The notes under the pieces were generated by a model, which saw nothing but the letters and a program-made list of their open reading frames with translations, made no database searches and had not been told where the DNA came from. DNA of 25,076 nucleotides from positions 1 through 25,076 of the forward strand of contig DDZT01000007.1 of NCBI GenBank assembly GCA_002346435.1, written 5' to 3'. This document shows positions 7,844 through 15,574 of the stretch, piece after piece (positions within the stretch are counted from its first letter, which is position 1; each line of letters begins with the position of its first letter). This DNA comes from Anaerolineales bacterium UBA3001 (GTDB taxonomy: Bacteria > Chloroflexota > Anaerolineae > Anaerolineales > UBA11657). Both the position numbers and the translations under genes were made by a program.

Positions 7844-8476
7844 ATGTTTACATCAGCAGAAGCCCGGTTGGGAAGAAACATGAGCTTGGTGGCAGCGATA
7901 GGCATAATACTTACTATTGCCATAAATGTAGCAACAGGTGGAGCTAGTGGGGCTGCCAATTCATATGACCCCACATGGGGACCCGTGGATAACTTGATCA
8001 ACTTTGCTCAAGATGTTGCGCTCGTGTTTGTCGTCGTTTTAGCTATGAAACTGTTCGTAGCAGATGACAAACCTGTTTTTAGAGTTATGAGCTACATGAT
8101 GATTGCTATCAGCACAATGTGGGCAGTTAGAGATCTAGCACCCACTGCAATTGCACAAAGCGTATGGGACCAAGGTGTAACACCAACCCAAGTCGAAGAT
8201 ATGTTGGGAACATTCACCTTTGGAAGCTTCTTGTTATTATCAATATGGGTCTGGACCACAATAAATGCCGATGGCGGCGAACTCATCCCACGATGGGGTA
8301 TCTTAGCTGGAAAAGGTGCTTCCATATTGTTTATAGTCCTACAATCAGTTAGCTTTTTCGGTCAGTCACTTGGCATCACCCCAACTGTTATAGCTCCAAT
8401 CTTTCTATTAGGCGGAGTAATATTGTGGCCAATCTCTCTACTTGGACTCAGTCGAGCTTTTGCCTCAAAAATCTAG
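7844..8476 (+). CDS. Array membrane protein 1 (unrecognised six-helix family)
   Basis: A 210-residue membrane protein, first of four tandem paralogues. I do not recognise the family with certainty. Hydrophobicity suggests six helices at about 14-31, 50-70, 81-98, 124-141, 156-173 and 183-204. Before helix 1 lies the shared N-terminal motif S-A-E-A-R-L-G-R-N-M (4-13). Other shared points are MKLF (68-71) followed by ADDKP (73-77), LAPT (98-101) between helices 3 and 4, TPTQV (113-117), IPRWG (148-152) before helix 5, and LGGVILWP with GLSRAF-xx-K in the last helix. The fold and the 'LxPxW ... G' element recall DUF4386-type proteins, but this is only a hypothesis. GGAGG stands 10 bases before the ATG. 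There is no catalytic or metal motif. It is closest by eye to array protein 4. Confidence 0.85.
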   Translation: MFTSAEARLGRNMSLVAAIGIILTIAINVATGGASGAANSYDPTWGPVDNLINFAQDVALVFVVVLAMKLFVADDKPVFRVMSYMMIAISTMWAVRDLAPTAIAQSVWDQGVTPTQVEDMLGTFTFGSFLLLSIWVWTTINADGGELIPRWGILAGKGASILFIVLQSVSFFGQSLGITPTVIAPIFLLGGVILWPISLLGLSRAFASKI

Positions 8477-8564
8477 CGGGGTAACTTAAGTAGTTTTTTT
8501 TAAAACAATTGAAGGCAATTTATAAACTAATCAACATTTATTATATATAAAGGAGACAACTAAC

Positions 8565-9203
8565 ATGATTAGCACAGCAGAAGCAAGATTAGGAAGAACC
8601 ATGTCGATATGGGTCGTAATCACAGCCATACTCGGCCTAGTTGTAGGATTCGTTCTCATTGGTCCTGATGGCGACGGATACAGTGAACAATGGGGTTTGT
8701 TGAATGGTGTAGTAAACTTCGCCTCAAACTTTGCTCAAGTAGCAATGCTGATATTCGCAATAAAGTTGTTCAACATTGACGACAATCCATTACTAAAACT
8801 TCTTAGTTATATCAGTATTGTTGGCGTAAGCATTTCAGTCATAATGTCAATATCTCCAGCAGCACATGCTGCCGGCGGATGGACAACAGGCAGCTCATTC
8901 TCCCCAACTCAAATAGGGGATATGGAGGGCGCAGTTACATATGGAACCTGGTTTGTGTTTCCTGTTTGGGTCTTATTAGTGTCCCTAAAGGAAAGAGGAG
9001 GCAACCTCTTACCGTCATGGGGAAGCATGGCAGGGATCGGTGCTTCAGCACTCATCCTAGTAGTAAACTTTGTCTTTTTACTAAACCTGTTAGATGACAA
9101 TCTAATTGAAACTGTCATTCCATTTATATGGATAATTGGAGGAGTAATTCTTTTTCCAACCTTTGCCTTTGGTGTAAGCAAAGCATTTGAATCCAAAATC
9201 TAA
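8565..9203 (+). CDS. Array membrane protein 2 (same family)
   Basis: A 212-residue paralogue of the preceding protein with the same six-helix layout. It opens with T-A-E-A-R-L-G-R-T-M (4-13) and keeps IKLF with an acidic pair about four residues on (IDDNP). It also has ISPAA after helix 3, SPTQI before helix 4, LLPSWG before helix 5 and FGVSKAFESKI at the end. It carries extra residues after helix 3 (GGWTTGSSF). A clean AAAGGAG lies 9 bases before the ATG. The 88-base gap from gene 1 contains a T-run (TTTTTTTT) without a convincing stem, so read-through from gene 1 is likely. It resembles array protein 3 more than 1 or 4, for example Y/T-GTW followed by VLLVS and FAFG-M/V-S. Function unknown. 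Confidence 0.85.
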   Translation: MISTAEARLGRTMSIWVVITAILGLVVGFVLIGPDGDGYSEQWGLLNGVVNFASNFAQVAMLIFAIKLFNIDDNPLLKLLSYISIVGVSISVIMSISPAAHAAGGWTTGSSFSPTQIGDMEGAVTYGTWFVFPVWVLLVSLKERGGNLLPSWGSMAGIGASALILVVNFVFLLNLLDDNLIETVIPFIWIIGGVILFPTFAFGVSKAFESKI

Positions 9204-9242
9204 TCAACGAACCAACATGACATCACAAGGAGGAACGCGTAG

Positions 9243-9854
9243 ATGATTAGCTCAGCAGAAGCAAGATTAGGTAAGAATATGGCAGTCTTAGGTGCAATAA
9301 CGATTCTCATAACAATGGCGCTAGGTTTTCTAGGTGGTTCTCGAGCTGAGAATCCCCAATTGGCTAACTTAAGTGATTTCGTTGACTTTGTTAATAGTTT
9401 CACTTTGATTGTCGTTATTATGTATTCCTTAAAACTATTCAATCTAGACGAAGCACCATTGATCAAAGTAATTGGGAACGTAGCGATAATTGCTGTAACC
9501 GTTGCCATGATAACCGATCTTTCTCCGGCATTTTCTGCTATTGAAGGTACAGGTGACGGATTCACAGTTGCTCAAGTCTCAGAGATAACAGACACTGTAA
9601 CAACTGGTACATGGATAGTTATGCCACTATTTGTACTGTTGGTATCAGCAAGATTTCGTGGCGACCCAATACCTTCATGGGGTGCTTGGGGAGGCATTGG
9701 CGCTGGGTCTCTTATACTTCTGATGCATGTGATTGCACTATCTGGTCTTTTTCCGGATACGGATGTTTTTTGGCCGATCTGGATAGTAGCAGGAGCCATA
9801 GGATTCCCTCTGTTTGCCTTTGGTATGAGTAGAGCCTTTGCAACAAAGATATAA
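9243..9854 (+). CDS. Array membrane protein 3 (same family)
   Basis: A 203-residue paralogue, the shortest of the four, 39 bases after gene 2 and preceded by AAGGAGG with a 9-base spacer. It opens with S-A-E-A-R-L-G-K-N-M. The loop after helix 1 is shortened and lacks the LIGPxx element of paralogues 2 and 4. The acidic motif reads LDEAP instead of the DDKP/DDNP of the others. LSPA after helix 3, TVAQV, PIPSWG and FGMSRAFATKI are kept. A strong terminator follows 27 bases after the stop, so genes 1-3 probably form one transcript. Function unknown; the family evidence is the comparison with its neighbours. Confidence 0.85.
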   Translation: MISSAEARLGKNMAVLGAITILITMALGFLGGSRAENPQLANLSDFVDFVNSFTLIVVIMYSLKLFNLDEAPLIKVIGNVAIIAVTVAMITDLSPAFSAIEGTGDGFTVAQVSEITDTVTTGTWIVMPLFVLLVSARFRGDPIPSWGAWGGIGAGSLILLMHVIALSGLFPDTDVFWPIWIVAGAIGFPLFAFGMSRAFATKI

Positions 9855-9881
9855 CATCTATTCATCTTAAAGCAAAAAATA

Positions 9882-9923
9882 AAACGGGCTTGAGCAGAAA
9901 TACTCAAGCCCGTTTGTTCTTTT
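9882..9923 (+). terminator. Intrinsic terminator after array gene 3
   Basis: AAACGGGCTTGAG (9882-9894) and CTCAAGCCCGTTT (9903-9915) form a perfect 13-bp stem with an 8-base loop, followed by GTTCTTTT. It separates array genes 1-3 from gene 4. Confidence 0.93.
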
Positions 9924-9931
9924 AACATAAT

Positions 9932-9951
9932 GGCAAACCTATAGATTTGCC
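9932..9951 (+). other. Small hairpin in the leader gap of array gene 4
   Basis: GGCAAA (9932-9937) and TTTGCC (9946-9951) form a 6-bp stem with an 8-base loop, upstream of the promoter of gene 4. No function is evident. Confidence 0.25.
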
Positions 9952-9997
9952 TAGAAAAAGATTTGAATGCACCATCAGATCTTTAATGTCCGAAATT

Positions 9998-10026
9998 TTG
10001 TGCTATTAGTCCAGCCATCATATAAT
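9998..10026 (+). promoter_or_regulatory. Promoter of array gene 4
   Basis: TTGTGC (9998-10003), a 17-base spacer and a perfect TATAAT (10021-10026) lie after the terminator of genes 1-3 and about 47 bases before the ATG of gene 4. This suggests independent expression of the last paralogue. Confidence 0.55.
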
Positions 10027-10073
10027 ATCTGTAGATAAACCGTGCACTACAAATTCTAGGAGGAAACTTACAA

Positions 10074-10691
10074 ATGATAACTTCAGCCGAAGCTAAATTA
10101 GGTAAAAACATGGCTATATTAGCTGCGATAACAACCGTGGTCAGCTTCTTTATTGGAGCCGTCCTTATTGGTCCCGGATTTTCCGGGTTTCATCCTGATT
10201 GGAGCCCTGTCAACAATATAGTAGGATTTTTCCAGGGAATTGGTCACGTTTTTACAATTGGTCTGTGTATGAAACTGTTCGGTGCAGATGACAAACCCAA
10301 CCTACGAATAATTAGTTCAATAGTATTTATTGGCGCAACCATGCAATTGGTCTATTCGCTAGCTCCAACAGCAACTTCCAATTCCGTCTTTGACCCAAAA
10401 TTTAATGCATCTCAGGTTTCCGCTATTGCTGGAACGGGCAACTTTGTCATTTTCATACTTTATGCATTGTGGGCACTGACAGTAGTAAGTTCTGATGGAG
10501 AAAGTTTGTTGCCTTCTTGGGCTTCTATGTCAGCCAGAGGCGCTGCACTTCTTATAATTGTGGCTCAAGCCCTATCATTATTCGGTTTAATACCTGCCAA
10601 TTTATGGGCCCCAATATTCATTTTAGGCGGAGTTATTCTGTGGCCAATATTTGTTTTTGGACTCAGTAATGTATTTGGACAGAAGGTCTAG
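10074..10691 (+). CDS. Array membrane protein 4 (same family)
   Basis: A 205-residue paralogue with the same N-terminal motif (S-A-E-A-K-L-G-K-N-M, the only copy with Lys instead of Arg at that position) and the same six hydrophobic segments. Features shared specifically with array protein 1 include MKLF-x-ADDKP, LAPTA after helix 3, and the last helix APIF-x-LGGVILWPI, ending FGLSNVFGQKV. AGGAGG stands 10 bases before the ATG. Unlike genes 1-3 it appears to have its own promoter and terminator, which suggests different control. No enzyme or transporter signature is visible. Function unknown. Confidence 0.85.
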   Translation: MITSAEAKLGKNMAILAAITTVVSFFIGAVLIGPGFSGFHPDWSPVNNIVGFFQGIGHVFTIGLCMKLFGADDKPNLRIISSIVFIGATMQLVYSLAPTATSNSVFDPKFNASQVSAIAGTGNFVIFILYALWALTVVSSDGESLLPSWASMSARGAALLIIVAQALSLFGLIPANLWAPIFILGGVILWPIFVFGLSNVFGQKV

Positions 10692-10745
10692 ATCCATGTT
10701 ACAACCCAATTTGTCAAAACATATATAAGTGTAGTACGACACATT

Positions 10746-10778
10746 ACCCGTAGCGAGTGACACTCGCTACGGGTTTTT
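10746..10778 (+). terminator. Intrinsic terminator after array gene 4
   Basis: ACCCGTAGCGAGTG (10746-10759) and CACTCGCTACGGGT (10761-10774) are perfect inverted copies around one base, so the real hairpin has a small loop of about 5 bases. The stem runs into TTTTT. On the other strand no T-run follows, so it terminates mainly the + strand, although it lies just beyond the stop of the minus-strand island. Confidence 0.9.
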
Positions 10779-10787
10779 GATCGCCTC

Positions 10788-11612
10788 TTAAGCTTCAGAT
10801 TTGTCGATAACTGGATTGTATAAGCTACCAATACCTTCAACAGTACAACCTATTTGGTCCCCATGACTGAGTTTTAATGCTCCCGGTGTACCTGTAGAAA
10901 TAATGTCCCCCGGTTCTAGCGTCATAACATGACTATGAAAAGAAACTAATTCCAGTGGACCAAAAGTCATGTTTGCAACTATGTTCTCAGCTCCTATCTC
11001 ACCATTCAAGATTGTTCTTACTCTTACCGCTGATATGTCATCAATCTCATCAGCCGTAACAACTACGGGACCAAAACTAAAAAATGTATCAAAACTTTTA
11101 GATCGCGTCAGGAATCTTGGATTGCGCCGAAGAATATCTTCGGCAGTCATATCAATAATTGTTGTATAGCCAAAAATAACCTGGGAAGCTTGCTCCAATG
11201 ACAGTTCCTTGCATCGTTTGCCTATAATCACCCCCAATTCAGCCTCTCCTGTCACACGATCACTTTGCACTGGCAACATAATTGGACTACCAGGAGCAAC
11301 AATAGTTGTAATAGGCTTCATAAAGCTTGCAGGCTCTTGATCAGGTGAGTTCTCATCAAGATCCTTGGCATGCTCACGATAATTCAATCCTATTCCCCAT
11401 ATCTTAGGTGGATCAAGATAAGGATTTGTAAGTTCAACATCCTTTAAATCTATGAGCTTTCCATCATTTCCAGATACTATACGATTCAAATCAGGAAGTT
11501 CATATTTAAGTATCACATCTTTTATGCTCGTTTCACCCAACGGAAACAACCCGTCACCAAGAATAATACCTGCTTTGGTTGAGACTCCATCCAAATATGT
11601 ACATAACCTCAT
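10788..11612 (-). CDS. Fumarylacetoacetate hydrolase-family protein
   Basis: A 274-residue enzyme of the FAH superfamily. Members use a divalent metal to hydrolyse, decarboxylate or hydrate 2-keto/1,3-diketo acids in the last steps of catabolic routes. A small N-terminal domain (1-65) precedes the core, which begins PPKIWGIGLNYREHA (68-82). Metal-binding acids are visible as GEAELG (E123, E125) and IDMTAED (D154). The conserved KSFDTF (172-177) and STGTPGAL (239-246) are present. The start is supported by AGGAGG 6-7 bases upstream. It is the last gene of the minus-strand island, 143 bases after an ABC ATPase gene. That gap is not clearly occupied by a promoter or terminator. The substrate is unknown; in context it may process a keto acid released from the imported compound. 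Confidence 0.88.
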   Translation of the reverse strand: MRLCTYLDGVSTKAGIILGDGLFPLGETSIKDVILKYELPDLNRIVSGNDGKLIDLKDVELTNPYLDPPKIWGIGLNYREHAKDLDENSPDQEPASFMKPITTIVAPGSPIMLPVQSDRVTGEAELGVIIGKRCKELSLEQASQVIFGYTTIIDMTAEDILRRNPRFLTRSKSFDTFFSFGPVVVTADEIDDISAVRVRTILNGEIGAENIVANMTFGPLELVSFHSHVMTLEPGDIISTGTPGALKLSHGDQIGCTVEGIGSLYNPVIDKSEA

Positions 11613-11755
11613 ACTAACCTCCTCAACACACCAACACCATAAGATAAAAACAAAGTCAAATCCAGAACAATAACACCATTCTCAAACATGCGACTCAAAA
11701 CCATCTATATAAAGATTGAAAAAATTAAATTAATCGAGGCACTACTAAGATTGCT

Positions 11756-12775
11756 CTATAATTCAGCTCCCGCTTCTACTCCAGGAACCAGATGACATGC
11801 AGCCCGTTGACCTGTCATCCCATCTATAGTAATCAATTCGGGAGTAACTTGCTCACATATCTCTTCTGCAATAGGACATCTAGGATGAAAACTACATCCA
11901 GTAGGAGGATCTATTGGACTAGGCACGTCTCCTTCTAACAATATTATTTCACGCTTCTTACGAGGATCGGCTATAGGCGCTGCCGACATTAATGCTAGGG
12001 TATATGGGTGCTTAGGATTCTCAAAAATACTCTTACGGTCTCCAATCTCAACGATCTTACCCAAATACATGACTGCAACACGATCGGAAATATGTTCGAC
12101 TACACTTAAATCATGTGAAATAAACAGATAGGTGAGTTGGAACTCTTCTTTCAATTCAGTTAGCAAATTGAGTATTTGAGACTGTATTGAAACATCAAGA
12201 GCAGATACTGGTTCATCACACACTAAAAATGATGGGTCAGTAACCAATGCTCGCGCTATACCTATTCTCTGACGTTGGCCACCTGAAAACTCATGAGGAT
12301 ATCTTATAATATGATTCTCATGCAGACCAACTTTCGCAAGCATTTCCATAACTAATCCTTTACGATCTTTAACACCACCGATTTTATGTACGATCAACCC
12401 TTCAGATATGGTTTCTCCTATTGGCATTCTCGGATTAAGTGATGAAAAAGGATCTTGGAACATTATTTGGATTTTTCTACGCAATTGTTTGCGAGCTCTT
12501 CTATCCATGTCTGCAATGCTATTGCCTTCGTACTCAATAGAACCACTAGTTGGTGGATCGAGATACATCATGGCTCGACCCAAGGTCGATTTACCACATC
12601 CAGACTCCCCTACTAAACCCAATGTTTCACCATAAAAAACATCTAGGTCTACACCATCAACAGCTTTTACATTACCTGTCGTTCGTCGGAATACACCAGA
12701 ACGTACTGGAAAATACTTAGTAACATTTTTTACCTTTACTAGAGACCTAACTGTCTGGGAGTTTTCTGTATTCAT
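11756..12775 (-). CDS. Peptide ABC transporter ATPase (OppF/DppF type)
   Basis: A 339-residue ATPase that would drive an Opp/Dpp-type peptide importer from the cytoplasmic face. Visible motifs are Walker A GESGCGKST (56-64), Q-loop Q107 in MFQDPFSSLNP, signature FSGGQRQR (163-170), Walker B LVCDEP (184-189), D-loop SALD (191-194) and switch H221. The C-terminal oligopeptide-transporter extension, with the Cys-containing GCSFHPRCP and EEICEQ, marks it as the F-type subunit. AGGT precedes the ATG. It lies 39 bases after the D-type ATPase and is surely its partner; the matching permeases lie about 9 kb upstream in the same strand order. Confidence 0.93.
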   Translation of the reverse strand: MNTENSQTVRSLVKVKNVTKYFPVRSGVFRRTTGNVKAVDGVDLDVFYGETLGLVGESGCGKSTLGRAMMYLDPPTSGSIEYEGNSIADMDRRARKQLRRKIQIMFQDPFSSLNPRMPIGETISEGLIVHKIGGVKDRKGLVMEMLAKVGLHENHIIRYPHEFSGGQRQRIGIARALVTDPSFLVCDEPVSALDVSIQSQILNLLTELKEEFQLTYLFISHDLSVVEHISDRVAVMYLGKIVEIGDRKSIFENPKHPYTLALMSAAPIADPRKKREIILLEGDVPSPIDPPTGCSFHPRCPIAEEICEQVTPELITIDGMTGQRAACHLVPGVEAGAEL

Positions 12776-12814
12776 ACAATTACCTGATTGACACTAACAT
12801 ATGTTCAGTTTGAT

Positions 12815-13837
12815 TTAATAAGGCGCTGCATGACCATCGTAATCATGATACAACCAACAACGCACTAGATGTCCATCTTCATTTGGAACCACTTGCAATT
12901 CCGGATCGATCTCAGTGCATATATTAATATCATGTTCAACACGCTGTTTACATCGAGGAGCGAACCTACATCCTGGCGGCAAATCAATCAAACTTGGAAC
13001 TACACCAGGAATTACATCCAATCTGTCCGTACGTTCCCCTATGACGGGTATAGATTGCAGTAAACCCATGGTATAAGGATGTTTAGCGTTGTGAAATATT
13101 TCATCTGTAGTCGCCTGCTCAACTATGTTTCCTGCATACATCACCGCAACTCTATCGCAGCTGTCAGCAACTACACCCAAATCATGAGTAATTAACAAAA
13201 CTGCCGTCTGGGTTTTTTCTCTTAGATCACTTACAAGATTAAGAATTTGGGCTTGAATTGTTACATCCAATGCAGTTGTTGGTTCATCGGCAATTAATAG
13301 CACAGGATCACATGCTAATGCCATCGCAATCATAACCCTTTGTGCCATTCCACCTGACAGCTCATGAGGATAAGCATGTGCTCGCTGCTCAGCATCTGGA
13401 ATTTTGACATCTACTAACAAATCAACTGCTCGCTGCCATGCATCTTCTTTCTTAAGATCTAAATGACGCATCAAAACTTCAGAAATTTGAGAGCCCACCT
13501 TCTGAACTGGATTCAGTGCAGTGCCGGGCTCCTGAAAAATCATTGCCATTTCATTTCCGCGGATACTCGTCATTTCTTCTTCACTGAGTTTCTGCAAATC
13601 TCTACCTTGAAAAAGTATCTCGCCTTCTATGGTTTTTCCAGGAGGTCCTACAAGCCGCATTGTAGTCAATGATGTAACACTTTTCCCACAACCGGACTCT
13701 CCAACAAGCCCTAAAATCTCACCTTTACTAATATGTATATCTACACCATCAACAGCTTTAACAACACCATCATCAGTGAAAAAATACGTCTTTACACCTT
13801 GCATTTCTAATATTTTCTCAGTGCCGTTATTTTCCAT
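12815..13837 (-). CDS. Peptide ABC transporter ATPase (OppD/DppD type)
   Basis: A 340-residue ATPase, the D-type partner of the next gene. Motifs are Walker A GESGCGKS (46-53), Q102 in IFQEPGTALNP, signature LSGGMAQR (160-167), Walker B LLIADEP (180-186), TTALD (187-191) and H218. The C-terminal extension carries PPGCRFAPRCKQ and a further Cys about 15 residues on, as usual in DppD proteins. Translation probably starts at ATG 13837. There is no clear ribosome site, and an in-frame TAA lies two codons upstream, so no longer version is possible. The 155-base gap before it contains a TATAAT on the minus strand, so the ATPase pair may also be transcribed from an internal promoter. Confidence 0.92.
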   Translation of the reverse strand: MENNGTEKILEMQGVKTYFFTDDGVVKAVDGVDIHISKGEILGLVGESGCGKSVTSLTTMRLVGPPGKTIEGEILFQGRDLQKLSEEEMTSIRGNEMAMIFQEPGTALNPVQKVGSQISEVLMRHLDLKKEDAWQRAVDLLVDVKIPDAEQRAHAYPHELSGGMAQRVMIAMALACDPVLLIADEPTTALDVTIQAQILNLVSDLREKTQTAVLLITHDLGVVADSCDRVAVMYAGNIVEQATTDEIFHNAKHPYTMGLLQSIPVIGERTDRLDVIPGVVPSLIDLPPGCRFAPRCKQRVEHDINICTEIDPELQVVPNEDGHLVRCWLYHDYDGHAAPY

Positions 13838-13905
13838 AATTTAGGTATCTGTATCTACAAGTCCTCCACTCGCTATTCGAGCAGCGCTCCATCTACGTAC
13901 TTTCA

Positions 13906-13911
13906 ATTATA
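13906..13911 (-). promoter_or_regulatory. Possible internal -10 box before the ATPase pair
   Basis: The minus strand reads TATAAT here, about 70 bases before the ATG of the D-type ATPase. No good -35 hexamer sits 17 bases upstream, so confidence is low. Confidence 0.25.
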
Positions 13912-13992
13912 TTATTTACAGCAAGCATATTGACTACCTCAATCTTATCATAAAAACATCAAAAGCATAATTTGTTATAGAAGCAATTTCCA

Positions 13993-15495
13993 TCACATTG
14001 ATACCTCACTCAAGAATTCAGGAGACCTACGTACATTTGTCGATTGTTCATATGCAAAAGCCAAGTTGATTAATTTTAGTTCCCCATACGGATGTCCGAC
14101 AAACGAAATACCGACCGGCAAACCACCTACAAAACCTGCAGGAACACTAATGCTAGGATATCCGGACACTGCTGCCGGTCTACAACTATGTCCAGAAGAA
14201 CAATCACCATTCAGAACATCTACCACCCATGGCAAACCTCCTGTTGGAAATACCAAAGCATCGAGTTCATGCTTATCTAATGCAACCTTAAGACCTTCCT
14301 CTCCAGCCAACCGCATATTTTCTTCCTTCGCTTCCAGATAAATCTTGCTATCCAACCCACCTTTGTCATTAGCCATAATCAATAATTCTTGACCAAAATA
14401 TGTCATAACTGCTCGACTGTTTTCTTCGTTATAACTGATGATGTCTGACAGACAACCCATTCCTGCCGGATCATTATGGCTTTTAAGGTAGTTGTTAATG
14501 CCCGCCTTAAATTCATATAACAGAACTTCCATCTCATTATGAGCCAAATCATCTACATTATTTACCTCGATTGGATCTACAATAGTTGCGCCTAAATAAG
14601 CCATATTATTTATAGCATCATCAAATATCTTATTCACCCTGTCACCGAAATCAAAAGGGCTTCTCACAATACCCAGACGCATACCCTCTAGTCCATTGAG
14701 ATCCAAATTACCAGCATACAAGTTGCAAACATCATCAGTCTTTCTAACCAAACCAGCTAAATGCTGTGGCTCGCTAATAGCTCCTAATATTATGGCTGCG
14801 TCAGCCACTGTTCTAGATATAGGTCCCGCCGTATCTTGACTATGAGATATAGGGATAATACCTGATTGACTCACAAGACCTACTGTTGGTTTTATGCCCA
14901 CAGTACACGTTGCACTACTCGGACACATTATTGAGCCATCGGTTTCGGTCCCGATCGCTGCGGCACACAAATTTGCAGCCACTGCCACTGCGGAACCGGC
15001 ACTAGATCCACGAGGACTACGATCCAGCACATAAGGATTTAGAGTGCGACCTCCTTTACTAGACCAACCACTGATAGGTTTAGTAGAACGAAAGTTAGCC
15101 CATTCACTAAGATTAGCTTTAGCAAGAATCACAGCTCCAAGATTGCGCAATCTGGTTACTAGTAAAGCATCAATAGTGGATTTGTGTCCACTTAAAGCTA
15201 ATGAACCTGCTGTGGTGCACATATTGTCGCCGGTATCTATATTATCTTTCAACACGATTGGTATACCATGCAGTAAACTGCGTGGTCCATTAGCTTCTCT
15301 TTCTCTATCCAATTTCTGAGCAATCTCCAGAACATCAGGATTAACCTCAATAATCGAGTTAATACAGAGACCACTCCGATCAACATCATCAATCCGCTGC
15401 AAGTAGTCCTCGACAATACTCTCTGAGTTAGCTGCGCCAGACGACATCATATGCTGCAACTCGATTATTGAAGTCTCGATTAAATCAACTGCCAT
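13993..15495 (-). CDS. Amidase-signature enzyme, peptide-amidase-like
   Basis: A 500-residue member of the amidase-signature family, which hydrolyses carboxamides with a Ser-cisSer-Lys triad. The triad is visible as K83 (IPIVLKDN), cis-Ser S164 (PRGSSAGSA) and nucleophile S188 (GTETDGSIM). The 24-residue spacing between the two serines is the family's. The sequence LSEWANFRS (129-137), GWSSKGG (143-149), NPYVLDRSP (153-161) and GTETDGSI resembles bacterial peptide amidases, which remove the C-terminal amide of peptides, more than GatA or aliphatic amidases. There is no signal peptide, so it should act in the cytoplasm, whereas some peptide amidases are exported. GAGGAAG precedes the start. 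The exact substrate is inferred. Confidence 0.87.
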   Translation of the reverse strand: MAVDLIETSIIELQHMMSSGAANSESIVEDYLQRIDDVDRSGLCINSIIEVNPDVLEIAQKLDREREANGPRSLLHGIPIVLKDNIDTGDNMCTTAGSLALSGHKSTIDALLVTRLRNLGAVILAKANLSEWANFRSTKPISGWSSKGGRTLNPYVLDRSPRGSSAGSAVAVAANLCAAAIGTETDGSIMCPSSATCTVGIKPTVGLVSQSGIIPISHSQDTAGPISRTVADAAIILGAISEPQHLAGLVRKTDDVCNLYAGNLDLNGLEGMRLGIVRSPFDFGDRVNKIFDDAINNMAYLGATIVDPIEVNNVDDLAHNEMEVLLYEFKAGINNYLKSHNDPAGMGCLSDIISYNEENSRAVMTYFGQELLIMANDKGGLDSKIYLEAKEENMRLAGEEGLKVALDKHELDALVFPTGGLPWVVDVLNGDCSSGHSCRPAAVSGYPSISVPAGFVGGLPVGISFVGHPYGELKLINLAFAYEQSTNVRRSPEFLSEVSM

Positions 15496-15574
15496 ATTAC
15501 TTCCTCACACGTACTTATTTTACGTATACAAACTATCTGAAACACAATTTATCAACGCCTCAACACACCAACGA

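Noticed and set aside
8489..8505. T-run after array gene 1 as a terminator
   Set aside because: No stable GC-containing stem precedes the eight T residues.
9200..9565. Open frame of 121 codons on the minus strand opposite array gene 3
   Set aside because: It is opposite a gene whose paralogues confirm the + strand frame, and it has no start signal.
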